Source: an uncultured Bacilli bacterium
Lineage (GTDB): Bacteria > Bacillota_I > Bacilli_A > RF39 > UBA660
Direction of reading: 5' to 3'
Assembly: GCA_910586425.1 (NCBI GenBank)
Contig: CAJUHL010000002.1
Location: 35,175-94,073, forward strand
Length of the DNA: 58,899 nt
Position 1 is the stretch's first letter. Every line of letters begins with the position of its first letter. The notes below the pieces were generated by a model. It was given only the letters and a program-made list of their open reading frames with translations, was not told where the DNA came from and searched no databases. The translations under genes were made by a program, and so were the position numbers. Below are positions 44,781 to 51,414 of the stretch, one piece after another.

Positions 44781-45167
44781 ATGAACAACGAAAAAACAAA
44801 AAAACAACTTTCTGAAGACGATTTGATTCGCCCATGCACAGAAGATATTTGGTCGTTTCCATATATCGAAGAAGATAATGCTGAGAATAGAGAAGCTGTC
44901 CAGAGTATCCTAAAACGGCAGAAACACGACGAGGTGCAAGCGGAATTGGAACGGCTTGCTGGCGGGTATGAGTTTACGCTCGCCAAGAGGAACTGGTATG
45001 TGGATACGGATGTGGCATTGAGGCGAATTAGAAAATCATGTACCTTAAACTTTAAAGGAAATGATATTTATTTTGCGTCGAAAAACGATCTCGACAAAGC
45101 AATCTCTGAAATCGGTGAAGAAAGAATTTTGAAAGATTATTTCGGAATTGAATTGAACAATGCCTGA
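44781..45167 (+). CDS. Hypothetical protein, 128 residues
   Basis: This acidic soluble protein has no recognised family. A conserved-looking C-terminal part (TLNFKGNDIYFASKNDLDKAI, then GEERILKDYFG) suggests a small compact domain. AAGGGAG precedes ATG 44781. It overlaps the next gene by 8 bases. It opens the accessory region behind the mobilisation operon. Confidence 0.55.
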   Translation: MNNEKTKKQLSEDDLIRPCTEDIWSFPYIEEDNAENREAVQSILKRQKHDEVQAELERLAGGYEFTLAKRNWYVDTDVALRRIRKSCTLNFKGNDIYFASKNDLDKAISEIGEERILKDYFGIELNNA

Positions 45168-45399
45168 GCAAATCGAAGCAAATAAAGAGAGATTGAATCA
45201 TATCATCGACAATCTTTGGTCTTACGAGACATTTTGCTATATCCTGATGGACGAATGCGATCATGAATGCTTCACGTGTCCATTTGATGACAGAAGTGTT
45301 TTTTCTGAATCAAGAAAGGGACTTATTGAATGGCTTCGAGGGAAAAGTTTTAAAGAAGCTAAAGAAATCGCCCAAAAGGCGATAAAAGAAAGCAAGTAA
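45160..45399 (+). CDS. Small cysteine-containing protein
   Basis: The 79-residue helical protein has a cysteine/histidine cluster (CDHECFTCPF, with another C upstream) that may bind zinc or an iron-sulfur site. A similar CEICPFHERD cluster is found in the 119-residue protein at 47428, so the two may be distant relatives. It overlaps the preceding gene by 8 bases and is followed by a strong two-way terminator. Confidence 0.55.
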   Translation: MPEQIEANKERLNHIIDNLWSYETFCYILMDECDHECFTCPFDDRSVFSESRKGLIEWLRGKSFKEAKEIAQKAIKESK

Positions 45400-45423
45400 A
45401 AATTGGATAGCTCTTATGATTAA

Positions 45424-45457
45424 AACACACTCTGTCACAGGACAGGGTGTGTTTTTT
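45424..45457. terminator. Bidirectional terminator
   Basis: A 13-bp stem (AACACACTCTGTC with GACAGGGTGTGTT, one G-U pair) and ACAG loop is flanked by A and T runs. It separates the + strand gene at 45160 from the only - strand protein gene. Confidence 0.85.
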
Positions 45458-45469
45458 CTAATTTGTATA

Positions 45470-45853
45470 TTAGTATGACGTATTTAGTATGACGTAATCT
45501 GTTTTTATGTAGTCGATCTGTTCCAACCATTTTAGAAAAGTCTTTGAACGATCCCATGATTTGGCTGGGCGTTTTCCAGTCAGAACCGTATATTTGTGAT
45601 ATAGGTCTTTGAGAGCTACGTTTCTAAAGTCTACGTTCGTTTCTGTTTCTTTGCCATTTCCGTAACAGACCGGAATAATACTTATGTCTGCTTCGATGCC
45701 GTTCTCATTCATACCAAAAGCAGTCAGTGAAGGACTACTGCCTCTTACAAAAAAGATACCTTCCTGAGTTTCTTCCAGATCTTTTATGATGTCTTCTACT
45801 TCATAGTTTTTTCTTTGTGAAATGTCCACTGTTTTAATTTTTAACGTTTCCAT
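45470..45853 (-). CDS. Lone minus-strand hypothetical protein
   Basis: This is the only convincing protein gene on the - strand. The 127-residue product starts METLKIKTVDISQRK, after AAAGGAG on its own strand. It is soluble, with a compact alpha/beta look (GIFFVRGSSPSLTAFGMNENG) and the ending WDRSKTFLKWLEQIDYIKTD. No family is recognised. Its divergent promoter faces the regulon that starts at 45.99 kb, a common place for a regulator, but no DNA-binding motif is visible. The upstream in-frame extension to 45943 passes through its promoter and is rejected. Confidence 0.65.
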   Translation of the reverse strand: METLKIKTVDISQRKNYEVEDIIKDLEETQEGIFFVRGSSPSLTAFGMNENGIEADISIIPVCYGNGKETETNVDFRNVALKDLYHKYTVLTGKRPAKSWDRSKTFLKWLEQIDYIKTDYVILNTSY

Positions 45854-45872
45854 ATTTTTTCTCCTTTTTTTA

Positions 45873-45902
45873 ACTATACTACAGGATTTACAACATCCGC
45901 AA
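45873..45902 (-). promoter_or_regulatory. Promoter of the minus-strand gene
   Basis: On the - strand TTGCGG (45902-45897) and TATAGT (45878-45873) are 18 bp apart, just upstream of the AAAGGAG site. Confidence 0.5.
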
Positions 45903-45994
45903 TACTCTAGTGTTTTACCTGATTTTGCTATATTGAAAAACAATAAAAACCGTTTTAAATATTGCCAAAATAGGCGACTTTTTTTGAAAAAAAC

Positions 45995-46023
45995 TTGTGT
46001 TACTACACATTATGTAGTACAAT
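45995..46023 (+). promoter_or_regulatory. Regulon promoter 1 with 17-bp operator
   Basis: TTGTGT (45995-46000), a 17-bp spacer and TACAAT (46018-46023). The palindrome ACTACACATTATGTAGT (46002-46018) fills the spacer, so a bound protein would block RNA polymerase. The leader has an AGGAT/ATCCT hairpin directly before AAAGGAGAACAAC. Confidence 0.8.
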
Positions 46024-46069
46024 AAAGACAGATAGAAAAGGATAAAAAATCCTAAAGGAGAACAACAAA

Positions 46070-46327
46070 ATGACAAAATACATCGTGACTGAAACATATC
46101 CGTGGTCACCATCAAAATTCCAAACTAGAATTTCCGGAAATAAGTTGTATGACACAAAAAAAGAAGCATACAATGAAATTCGTCAATTGGTTCGTGAAGA
46201 ATTTGACGAAGAAGAACTTCCAGTTGTTTGTTCCTTTTACTACGAACCGCCCTATAAACGGTTTGTCTATGAACTGGATGGAAAGGTAGAAGTTATATAT
46301 CGCATCTGCCCTGTACAATTTGATTAA
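46070..46327 (+). CDS. Small hypothetical protein, first gene of ribozyme operon 1
   Basis: The 85-residue protein (starting MTKYIVTETYPWSPSKF, aromatic-rich, ending VIYRICPVQFD) has no known family; a DTKKEAYNEI segment looks like a short accessory-gene module. Its mRNA has the common leader, a small hairpin and AAAGGAGAACAAC. A hammerhead ribozyme begins 3 bases after its stop, so its message would be cut off from the next gene and carry ribozyme stems II and III at its 3' end. Confidence 0.65.
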   Translation: MTKYIVTETYPWSPSKFQTRISGNKLYDTKKEAYNEIRQLVREEFDEEELPVVCSFYYEPPYKRFVYELDGKVEVIYRICPVQFD

Positions 46328-46329
46328 AA

Positions 46330-46391
46330 ATCACCCTGATGAGTCTTGGAAGATTAAGACGAAACACAAGCAAACAGCTTGTGTCGGTGAT
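46330..46391 (+). ncRNA. Hammerhead ribozyme 1 (type I)
   Basis: All conserved parts are present. Stem I ATCACC (46330-46335) with GGTGAT (46386-46391); core CTGATGA (46336-46342); stem II GTCTT/AAGAC (46343-46347, 46356-46360) with an 8-base loop; GAAA (46361-46364); stem III CACAAGC/GCTTGTG (46365-46371, 46377-46383), with A64-U84 closing; and the cleavage base C46385 in GTC. After the cut, GGTGAT (46386-46391) can instead pair with ATCATC (46398-46403), a hairpin just before AAGGAG. Confidence 0.92.
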
Positions 46392-46418
46392 AAAAGAATC
46401 ATCAAGGAGAACAACACT

Positions 46419-46778
46419 ATGAAATACTACAGCACACTGAGACCATTATTTATTGGTTGTACGCCTAAACCAGAAGGAAACGACAGGATCATTAACTACG
46501 ATGAACCTAAATTCATTGATTCGATCGGTCGGGTAGCATTTGGTTATTTTGAAACAGATAAAAAAATCGAATACTCAAACTTCGATTTGATCCCTGAAAT
46601 GCAAGTATGGACTGTGACTTATAGAGTTATGAAAAATGGAGAACTCAAATATAAAATTCGTAAAGACAATTTAGATTTTCTTCCTGAACCTAAAACTAGG
46701 GGAGTGAAAGAAATCTCGTTTCTTTCGGAAACGGAAGCAAACAAATTTATCGAACAATTGAAAAAAGAAAATTGCTAA
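46419..46778 (+). CDS. Hypothetical protein downstream of ribozyme 1
   Basis: The 119-residue protein starts at ATG 46419, after AAGGAGAACAACACT. An in-frame extension to 46320 would run through the hammerhead ribozyme and is rejected. The sequence (IGRVAFGYFETDKKIEYSNF, LSETEANKFIEQL at the end) is beta-rich, then helical; no known family. It is the second gene of the operon from promoter 1 and would be translated from a cleaved message with a 5' hairpin. Confidence 0.65.
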   Translation: MKYYSTLRPLFIGCTPKPEGNDRIINYDEPKFIDSIGRVAFGYFETDKKIEYSNFDLIPEMQVWTVTYRVMKNGELKYKIRKDNLDFLPEPKTRGVKEISFLSETEANKFIEQLKKENC

Positions 46779-46793
46779 AAGGAGAATAACATC

Positions 46794-47321
46794 ATGACTA
46801 CTACATTTACTGAAAAAGAAATAGAATCCATCAAATCTACTTATCAATCTGAATTGGAAAAATACAATTCATTAAAAAAAGAAATTTCTAGTTTGCTGGA
46901 AATTCCCAACCTTGAAAAGTGGAATGGAAAAGTTTTGAACAAACGGTTTTGCAGTTTTTTAACAGAAAATTCTGATTGGAACGTTTATAGAGATTCTTGG
47001 GGTATCTATAAAATGACTTCATCGAAGTTTATAGATCGGCACCCATACTCTATTTCTTTTCAAAATCCTACTTATACAATCACCGATGAAGAAAATCGCA
47101 TTGATATTGAAAAATTTAAAAACAAGATTCAAAAACATATTGATTCGATTGATTCACGTATTGACACATTAAAAAGTTTCGATGTGGAGCTTGCATGTCA
47201 ATCAGCAAATGAAATTATTCGCATCCAAACCAAAAACGAAATTCCGTCATTGTATATGGAGACATACGAACAAAATCCATTGGTTGGTCGTTTATTCGCA
47301 GTAATGAAGATACAATATTAG
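46794..47321 (+). CDS. Hypothetical helical protein, 175 residues
   Basis: Coiled-coil-like N-terminal helix (about 5-36) and another near 105-130, with an aromatic middle part (DWNVYRDSWGIYKMTSSKF). AAAGGAGAATAAC before ATG 46794 is the same type of start site as its neighbours. It is the last gene of operon 1; a terminator overlaps its end (47320-47345). No family is recognised. Confidence 0.6.
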   Translation: MTTTFTEKEIESIKSTYQSELEKYNSLKKEISSLLEIPNLEKWNGKVLNKRFCSFLTENSDWNVYRDSWGIYKMTSSKFIDRHPYSISFQNPTYTITDEENRIDIEKFKNKIQKHIDSIDSRIDTLKSFDVELACQSANEIIRIQTKNEIPSLYMETYEQNPLVGRLFAVMKIQY

Positions 47322-47345
47322 TCGCTAAAACAAGCGACTTTTTTC
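47320..47345 (+). terminator. Terminator of operon 1
   Basis: AGTCGCT pairs with AGCGACT (47320-47326, 47333-47339), followed by six T. A related AGTCGC hairpin ends operon 2 at 48819. Confidence 0.8.
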
Positions 47346-47357
47346 TTTACAAAAAGT

Positions 47358-47386
47358 TTGCAGTACTACACATTATGTAGTATAAT
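47358..47386 (+). promoter_or_regulatory. Regulon promoter 2 with 17-bp operator
   Basis: TTGCAG (47358-47363), 17-bp spacer, TATAAT (47381-47386). Operator ACTACACATTATGTAGT at 47365-47381. The leader carries an AAGGT/ACCTT hairpin before GGAGGAGAACA. Confidence 0.85.
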
Positions 47387-47427
47387 AAAGGTAGATAAAA
47401 GGTAAACACCTTGGAGGAGAACAAAAT

Positions 47428-47787
47428 ATGACAACAAAATTTTTAGATTATTTGAAGAGCCTGAGAGATTATCATTCCGATAAAGCCGCAGAAATATGTG
47501 AGAAAAAATTACCAAACGAATACAATTTATGCGATATTGAAGATGTTCAAGCACAAATATTAACGTATCTTATTCGTAAAATAGAAGAAGATAGCATAGA
47601 ATACATTTCAGTAAACAAAGAAAAATTGATAAAAATCATTGATAGCATGTATGCAACAGGTGGAATGTGCAATATCGGATGTTGTTTGGATGAAGATAAA
47701 CCATGTGAGATTTGCCCATTCCATGAAAGAGATTTGGATACATACAAAAAGAACGTGATCACTTTTCTAACGAATGACGAATTTTAG
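47428..47787 (+). CDS. Hypothetical protein with Cys cluster
   Basis: The 119-residue helical protein has a cysteine-rich segment (GMCNIGCCLDEDKPCEICPF, about 88-107) that probably binds metal. The CEICPFHERD part recalls CFTCPFDDRS in the 79-residue protein at 45160. ATG 47428 follows GGAGGAGAACAAAAT, the regulon start site. It is the first gene of operon 2, which has no hammerhead ribozyme. Confidence 0.6.
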   Translation: MTTKFLDYLKSLRDYHSDKAAEICEKKLPNEYNLCDIEDVQAQILTYLIRKIEEDSIEYISVNKEKLIKIIDSMYATGGMCNIGCCLDEDKPCEICPFHERDLDTYKKNVITFLTNDEF

Positions 47788-47805
47788 AAAGAGAGATAGA
47801 CACCT

Positions 47806-48192
47806 ATGAATTTTTGGCAAATCAAGGGAAAATACGGAATAAATAAAACCGATCAGAAAAAAGTGGAAGAAATCAAGAAAAGTATTTTAGAAAAAGGGTG
47901 GATTGGATGCCCGATCCTTATCAATGGTGACGAATTATTAACAGGATCTCATAGACTGGAAGCCTTGAAACAGCTTAACGATTACGAAGGCGACAAAGAA
48001 ATTGAAGATCGGATTTCAGACATTTTAGATAATGACGATATTGCAGAAGACGTGACCGATATTGTAGAGGCAAACTTTCAAAAGTTTTACGAAGAAAATG
48101 GATACTATCCAGACATTGAATACGATCAAATCGGATGGATGCTTGAAGGATCATGGGTCGAAGAATATGAAGAGGAAATAGGTGAATGGTAA
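47806..48192 (+). CDS. Small ParB/Srx-like domain protein
   Basis: The 128-residue protein starts with a piece of the ParB N-terminal fold: VEEIKKSILEKGWIGCPILI, then GDELLTGSHRLEALKQL, where TGSHRLEA takes the place of the GERRYRA motif of ParB. The C-terminal half is acidic. Such stand-alone domains act as nucleases or modification-linked proteins in some elements; here no role is shown. It overlaps the next gene by 7 bases. Confidence 0.65.
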   Translation: MNFWQIKGKYGINKTDQKKVEEIKKSILEKGWIGCPILINGDELLTGSHRLEALKQLNDYEGDKEIEDRISDILDNDDIAEDVTDIVEANFQKFYEENGYYPDIEYDQIGWMLEGSWVEEYEEEIGEW

Positions 48193-48827
48193 AAGCGATT
48201 AGAAAATGTGCGGAGTGTGGGCAAATCTATACTCCTGTTGTCAAAGATCCGTCACTGTCGTATCTTTGCCCAACTTGTGCTAGTAAAAGGCGTGATAATG
48301 CAGTATATCAAGATAAAATTTGCGAAAAATGCGGAAAACCATTTGTAGGCTTTCCAAGCTCTAAGTATTGCGATAAATGTGTTTATTACGCAAAAGCAGA
48401 CGCAAAAAAGCGTTATCAAACGAATAAGGACAATCGGCGACCGCTTGGAACGATAGATACTTGTCAACGTTGCGGGAAAGAGTATGTTGTAAAAGGGGGA
48501 TTGCAAAAGTATTGTCCAGATTGTGCAAAACAAGCCAATCTGGAAAAGCAAAGAGAAAGAAAGAAAAGTCAACGTGAGCGAAAAAAACGTGCCGAAGCGA
48601 AAAAAATCGCTTCTCAAAATCGCATTAAGGTTTGTGTGTATTGCGGAAAAGAATTTAACAACGCTGTTTCGGGCAATCTTTGTAGTGAGGAATGTAGAAA
48701 AAAACAGGCAAATCTTACCCATCTTCGATGCTTGCATAAGAAAGGGAAAGTGTCGAATGAGCGTATGAGTCAAGCAGAAAGAGAACAACAAAAAGAATGG
48801 CAAAAAAACATTTTAAAGAGTCGCTAA
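48186..48827 (+). CDS. Multi zinc-ribbon protein
   Basis: The 213-residue, very basic protein has four or so zinc-ribbon units, each with CxxC pairs: CAECG..CPTC, CEKCG..CDKC, CQRCG..CPDC, CVYCG..C..C. A Lys/Arg-rich helix lies between the third and fourth. It probably binds nucleic acid; tandem ribbons of this kind are frequent in phage and plasmid genes of unknown role. It overlaps its upstream neighbour and ends at the terminator of operon 2. Confidence 0.7.
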   Translation: MVKAIRKCAECGQIYTPVVKDPSLSYLCPTCASKRRDNAVYQDKICEKCGKPFVGFPSSKYCDKCVYYAKADAKKRYQTNKDNRRPLGTIDTCQRCGKEYVVKGGLQKYCPDCAKQANLEKQRERKKSQRERKKRAEAKKIASQNRIKVCVYCGKEFNNAVSGNLCSEECRKKQANLTHLRCLHKKGKVSNERMSQAEREQQKEWQKNILKSR

Positions 48828-48845
48828 AATGGGCGACTTTTTTTG
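48819..48845 (+). terminator. Terminator of operon 2
   Basis: AGTCGC (48819-48824) pairs with GCGACT (48833-48838), then a run of T. The stem starts inside the last codons of the zinc-ribbon gene. Confidence 0.75.
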
Positions 48846-48853
48846 AAAAAAAC

Positions 48854-48882
48854 TTGCAATACTACACAATGTGAAGTACAAT
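48854..48882 (+). promoter_or_regulatory. Regulon promoter 3 with degenerate operator
   Basis: TTGCAA (48854-48859), 17-bp spacer, TACAAT (48877-48882). Operator ACTACACAATGTGAAGT (48861-48877) has an imperfect right half, so binding may be weaker. The leader has an AGGAT/ATCCT hairpin before AAAGGAGAACAAC. Confidence 0.75.
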
Positions 48883-48928
48883 AAAACCAGATAGAAAAGG
48901 ATGCAATATCCTAAAGGAGAACAACAAA

Positions 48929-49228
48929 ATGACATTGAAACAACTTTTGAACACAGGAAAAGAGTTAGATTGTGAATTATTTGGAAATTTTGAAACAAGA
49001 GCAAGTCTTGTATGGGATGATGATATAAGTTTGACGGATGAAGGTTATAAACACTTTCAACCTATTATGGACTGTCCAATCACATGTTTGTCAAATGGGG
49101 ACATTCAAGTTTTAGTGGGTGACGATTTAGACGATCGGTTGTCAGAAATGGTCGATGATTTCGTTTTGTCGGTTGCCGGTTATTGCCCATCATCAAGCTA
49201 TGATAAGTGGTTTAAAATTTCAAATTAA
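48929..49228 (+). CDS. Small hypothetical protein, first gene of ribozyme operon 3
   Basis: The 99-residue acidic protein (MTLKQLLNTGKELDCELFGN at the start) resembles, by length and by the GDIQVLVGDDLDDRLSEMV segment, small modules of mobile elements, but I cannot name a family. It has the regulon leader and start site. Its stop codon is followed after one base by hammerhead ribozyme 2. Confidence 0.62.
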   Translation: MTLKQLLNTGKELDCELFGNFETRASLVWDDDISLTDEGYKHFQPIMDCPITCLSNGDIQVLVGDDLDDRLSEMVDDFVLSVAGYCPSSSYDKWFKISN

Positions 49229-49229
49229 A

Positions 49230-49289
49230 TCGCCCTGATGAGTCTTGGAAGATTAAGACGAAACACAAGCAAACAGCTTGTGTCGGTGA
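49230..49289 (+). ncRNA. Hammerhead ribozyme 2 (type I)
   Basis: Same architecture as copy 1: stem I TCGCC (49230-49234) with GGTGA (49285-49289), now with a G-U pair; core CTGATGA (49235-49241); stem II GTCTT/AAGAC; GAAA; stem III CACAAGC/GCTTGTG; cleavage after C49284. The new 5' end can fold as GGTG (49285-49288) with CACC (49297-49300), directly before AAGGAGAACA. The base change in stem I keeps pairing. Confidence 0.92.
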
Positions 49290-49315
49290 TGGAAAGCACC
49301 AAGGAGAACAGCAAC

Positions 49316-49570
49316 ATGGGAAAAGACGCATTAGAAGAATTGGGCTTCTCTAAAAGCCGTGATAACAAATCAGATGTCTGGAAGAAAGGAAAAAAAAGAA
49401 AGAGAATTATTACAAGAAACCAAAAGAGCGAATGGTTCGTTATGTTAGAAACATATTCAGTCGGAAATTTAGAGTGGTTTTGTGATTCTTTCAAAAACGA
49501 AGAAATCCTTGCCATTGCGTCAATTATCAATCATGAGGAGAACAACTATGAAAAGAGAAGATGCAATTGA
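49316..49570 (+). CDS. Small basic protein downstream of ribozyme 2
   Basis: The 84-residue protein starts at ATG 49316; the in-frame extension to 49238 lies in the ribozyme and is rejected. It has a very basic segment (KKGKKRKRIITRNQKSEW), then EWFVMLETYSVGNLEWFCD. It may bind nucleic acid. It overlaps the DUF2786 gene by 23 bases. Confidence 0.6.
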   Translation: MGKDALEELGFSKSRDNKSDVWKKGKKRKRIITRNQKSEWFVMLETYSVGNLEWFCDSFKNEEILAIASIINHEENNYEKRRCN

Positions 49571-50189
49571 ACGTATTAAAAAATTGATGGCGATTACTCA
49601 TGAATCTGGAGCAACGGATTCAGAAGTTTTTACAGCTATTACAATGGCGGACAAACTAAGAATCAAATACAAGATTGAAAAAAATGAGATCCCGTCAAAT
49701 TCGGATTCGGATGAAATTGAAGAAAGCGAACCACTTGAAGTTAAGTACGGATACTATGTTTATCCAATCTTGACTTTGGCAAAACATTTCCGATGCAATA
49801 CTCTAAGAGTTGGACGTTTGAACGGAAGCGATGTATTGCTTTATGCTTGTGGATTCAAAGAAGATGTTGAACTTTTTATTCCTGTGGCAAAGGCGATGAT
49901 AAAATATCTGGATCAAACCTTATTTGACAAATCTACACAATATCCATCCAAAAAGCAGAAATACAGCTATTTGATAGGATTTGCCGACGGTCTTAGAAGT
50001 GCTTTAGAAGAATCTTTAAAGGAATTGAATTTAGAAAAAAAGTATGAATTAGCGGTCGTTGGAGTACCAGCGGTTGTGGAAGAATTTTCCCTAAAGAATG
50101 CGACTCGTGCATCAATGACAAACTGGGACGACATAGATTATTTCACGTACGCCATGGGTTACACCGAAGGATTAAATTATAAAATTTGA
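49548..50189 (+). CDS. DUF2786-like protein
   Basis: The 213-residue protein begins with EDAIERIKKLMAITHESGAT and EVFTAITMADKLRIKYKIEK, the typical helix pair of DUF2786 proteins (usually KLLALA..AxxxExxxAxxxAxxLM). The C-terminal part fits the domain found beside it (GFADGLRSAL). Such proteins are common in phages and plasmids, function unknown. ATG 49548 follows GAGGAGAACAAC; the ATG at 49482 lies within the previous gene. Confidence 0.7.
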   Translation: MKREDAIERIKKLMAITHESGATDSEVFTAITMADKLRIKYKIEKNEIPSNSDSDEIEESEPLEVKYGYYVYPILTLAKHFRCNTLRVGRLNGSDVLLYACGFKEDVELFIPVAKAMIKYLDQTLFDKSTQYPSKKQKYSYLIGFADGLRSALEESLKELNLEKKYELAVVGVPAVVEEFSLKNATRASMTNWDDIDYFTYAMGYTEGLNYKI

Positions 50190-50202
50190 AAAGGAGAAAA
50201 AA

Positions 50203-50517
50203 GTGAGGATAAACCAGATACGGAACAGGGAAGAGTCGTATTTTATTGGCTCAGGTGCGGAATGTGATTTATATGAAATCCGATTAAAAAACGGATGTTT
50301 GTATTGTGCTGACACAATGGACGAATTGGCACGATCTGGATTCCCGCACATTGCGGAAGAATACGATCACGATGCCTACGAAGCAGCAATTGAAAGGTTT
50401 AATGCTTCCGCCGGGATGGATGATCGCCCGTGTGTTCCATTGCCAGAGCATTTTAGATTAGATAAAGAATCTATTCCCGACGTAGAATGGAAATTTAGAT
50501 TTGGAGGAAGAATATGA
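50203..50517 (+). CDS. Hypothetical protein with GTG start
   Basis: The 104-residue acidic protein starts at GTG 50203, 7 bases after AAGGAG, and overlaps the following gene by 4 bases (ATGA). Segments such as GAECDLYEIRLKNGCLYCADT and FNASAGMDDRPCVPLP are not known to me. It is the fourth gene of operon 3. Confidence 0.58.
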   Translation: MRINQIRNREESYFIGSGAECDLYEIRLKNGCLYCADTMDELARSGFPHIAEEYDHDAYEAAIERFNASAGMDDRPCVPLPEHFRLDKESIPDVEWKFRFGGRI

Positions 50518-50849
50518 AAATTAAATACAGTTTATACTTGAAATTGTATAAGGTTGCTGAAAGATGCAATACTTATGGCGATTTCCAAAAGCACTTTTCA
50601 GATAAGAAGCGAAAAGAGGATGGCATTACAGAAGAAATGCTATCGGAAGTTTGGCAGACAGTTAAATCATCGCCTGCCGATTTCTGTGGTTCAAACAAAA
50701 CTGTTGACCTTGAAAAGTTAGGAAAAAAACTTGGAATCAACGATAGAACCATCAAAAACTGGGTTTGGGATAGAAAGCATATCCCGGATTCTATTCGACT
50801 TTTCTTAGGATATATTTTCTTGATAGATGAAGAAATCAAGAAAAATTAA
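50514..50849 (+). CDS. Helix-turn-helix protein, candidate regulator
   Basis: The 111-residue protein has a good helix-turn-helix-like stretch at about 64-95 (DLEKLGKKLGINDRTIKNWV). The N-terminus is helical and basic. It is the last gene of operon 3, just before regulon promoter 4, so it is one candidate for the repressor that binds ACTACA-N5-TGTAGT (inference only). It could equally be an unrelated phage-type regulator. Confidence 0.6.
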   Translation: MKIKYSLYLKLYKVAERCNTYGDFQKHFSDKKRKEDGITEEMLSEVWQTVKSSPADFCGSNKTVDLEKLGKKLGINDRTIKNWVWDRKHIPDSIRLFLGYIFLIDEEIKKN

Positions 50850-50861
50850 AAGAAAAAAGGT

Positions 50862-50890
50862 TTGCATTACTACACATTGTGTAGTATAAT
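50862..50890 (+). promoter_or_regulatory. Regulon promoter 4 with 17-bp operator
   Basis: TTGCAT (50862-50867), 17-bp spacer, TATAAT (50885-50890). Operator ACTACACATTGTGTAGT at 50869-50885. Leader hairpin AAGGT-AAG-ACCTT before GGGGAGAACAAC. Confidence 0.85.
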
Positions 50891-50930
50891 AGAGACGGAT
50901 AAAAGGTAAGACCTTGGGGAGAACAACAAC

Positions 50931-51290
50931 ATGGAAAAAGCAATTTACAAAGTAGTTTCAATGCGTTATGGAACTGAACACGGCTTTTATAACTTTGTAA
51001 ACAAAAAATACGAAGAAGAATTTAGCAACTTTGAGGATGCCGAGGAAGTTTACAACGACTGTATTGAACAGGCAAAATCGAGCGATAACTATGCTTATCT
51101 GCGGGGGGACTACCCGTATGATTGCATTTCATTATCAAAAGATGGTGAAATCATCAAACAAATTGATTATGAAATCGAAGATTCTCAATATCGGGACATG
51201 CCCGAAATTTCTGAGGATGAAGAAGTGGAATGGACATTAGATGAAATCCGTGATCTTGAACAACAAAGTCTTGAAGAATATGAGGATTGA
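50931..51290 (+). CDS. Acidic hypothetical protein from promoter 4
   Basis: The 119-residue protein is strongly acidic, with the last 35 residues almost all Glu/Asp-rich (ending QQSLEEYED). The N-terminal half (YKVVSMRYGTEHGFYNFVNK) has a small-domain look as in other accessory genes here. It is the only gene of its transcript: a palindromic terminator follows at 51322. No family is recognised; the acidic end could make it a DNA-mimic candidate. Confidence 0.6.
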   Translation: MEKAIYKVVSMRYGTEHGFYNFVNKKYEEEFSNFEDAEEVYNDCIEQAKSSDNYAYLRGDYPYDCISLSKDGEIIKQIDYEIEDSQYRDMPEISEDEEVEWTLDEIRDLEQQSLEEYED

Positions 51291-51321
51291 ATCAACAGCT
51301 TTGAATAAGTGAATAGAAAAA

Positions 51322-51334
51322 GGAACTCAGTTCC
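51322..51334. repeat. Palindrome copy 11 (terminator)
   Basis: GGAACTCAGTTCC with A and T arms, between the acidic gene of promoter 4 and the parB-like gene. Confidence 0.85.
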
Positions 51335-51356
51335 TTTTTCTTATGAACAAGAATGG

Positions 51357-51396
51357 TGCTATAATAATTTAAGTGGTCTACAAAAACAAGCCACTT
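51357..51396 (+). promoter_or_regulatory. Promoter and leader hairpin of the parB-like gene
   Basis: TGC-TATAAT (51357-51365) is an extended -10 with poor -35. The leader forms AAGTGG (51371-51376) with CCACTT (51391-51396), just before GGAGAGGAG. The ACTACA operator is absent, so this gene is outside the regulon. Confidence 0.5.
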
Positions 51397-51414
51397 GATG
51401 GAGAGGAGACACTT

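Noticed and set aside
45878..45883. Operator half-site ACTACA in the minus-strand promoter
   Set aside because: The matching TGTAGT half is absent at the right distance; a 6-base match is expected by chance.
46320..46418. N-terminal extensions reading through the ribozymes (also 49238-49315 and 55238-55276)
   Set aside because: They cover structured ribozyme RNA and lack ribosome sites; the later ATG codons follow AAGGAGAACA at correct distance.
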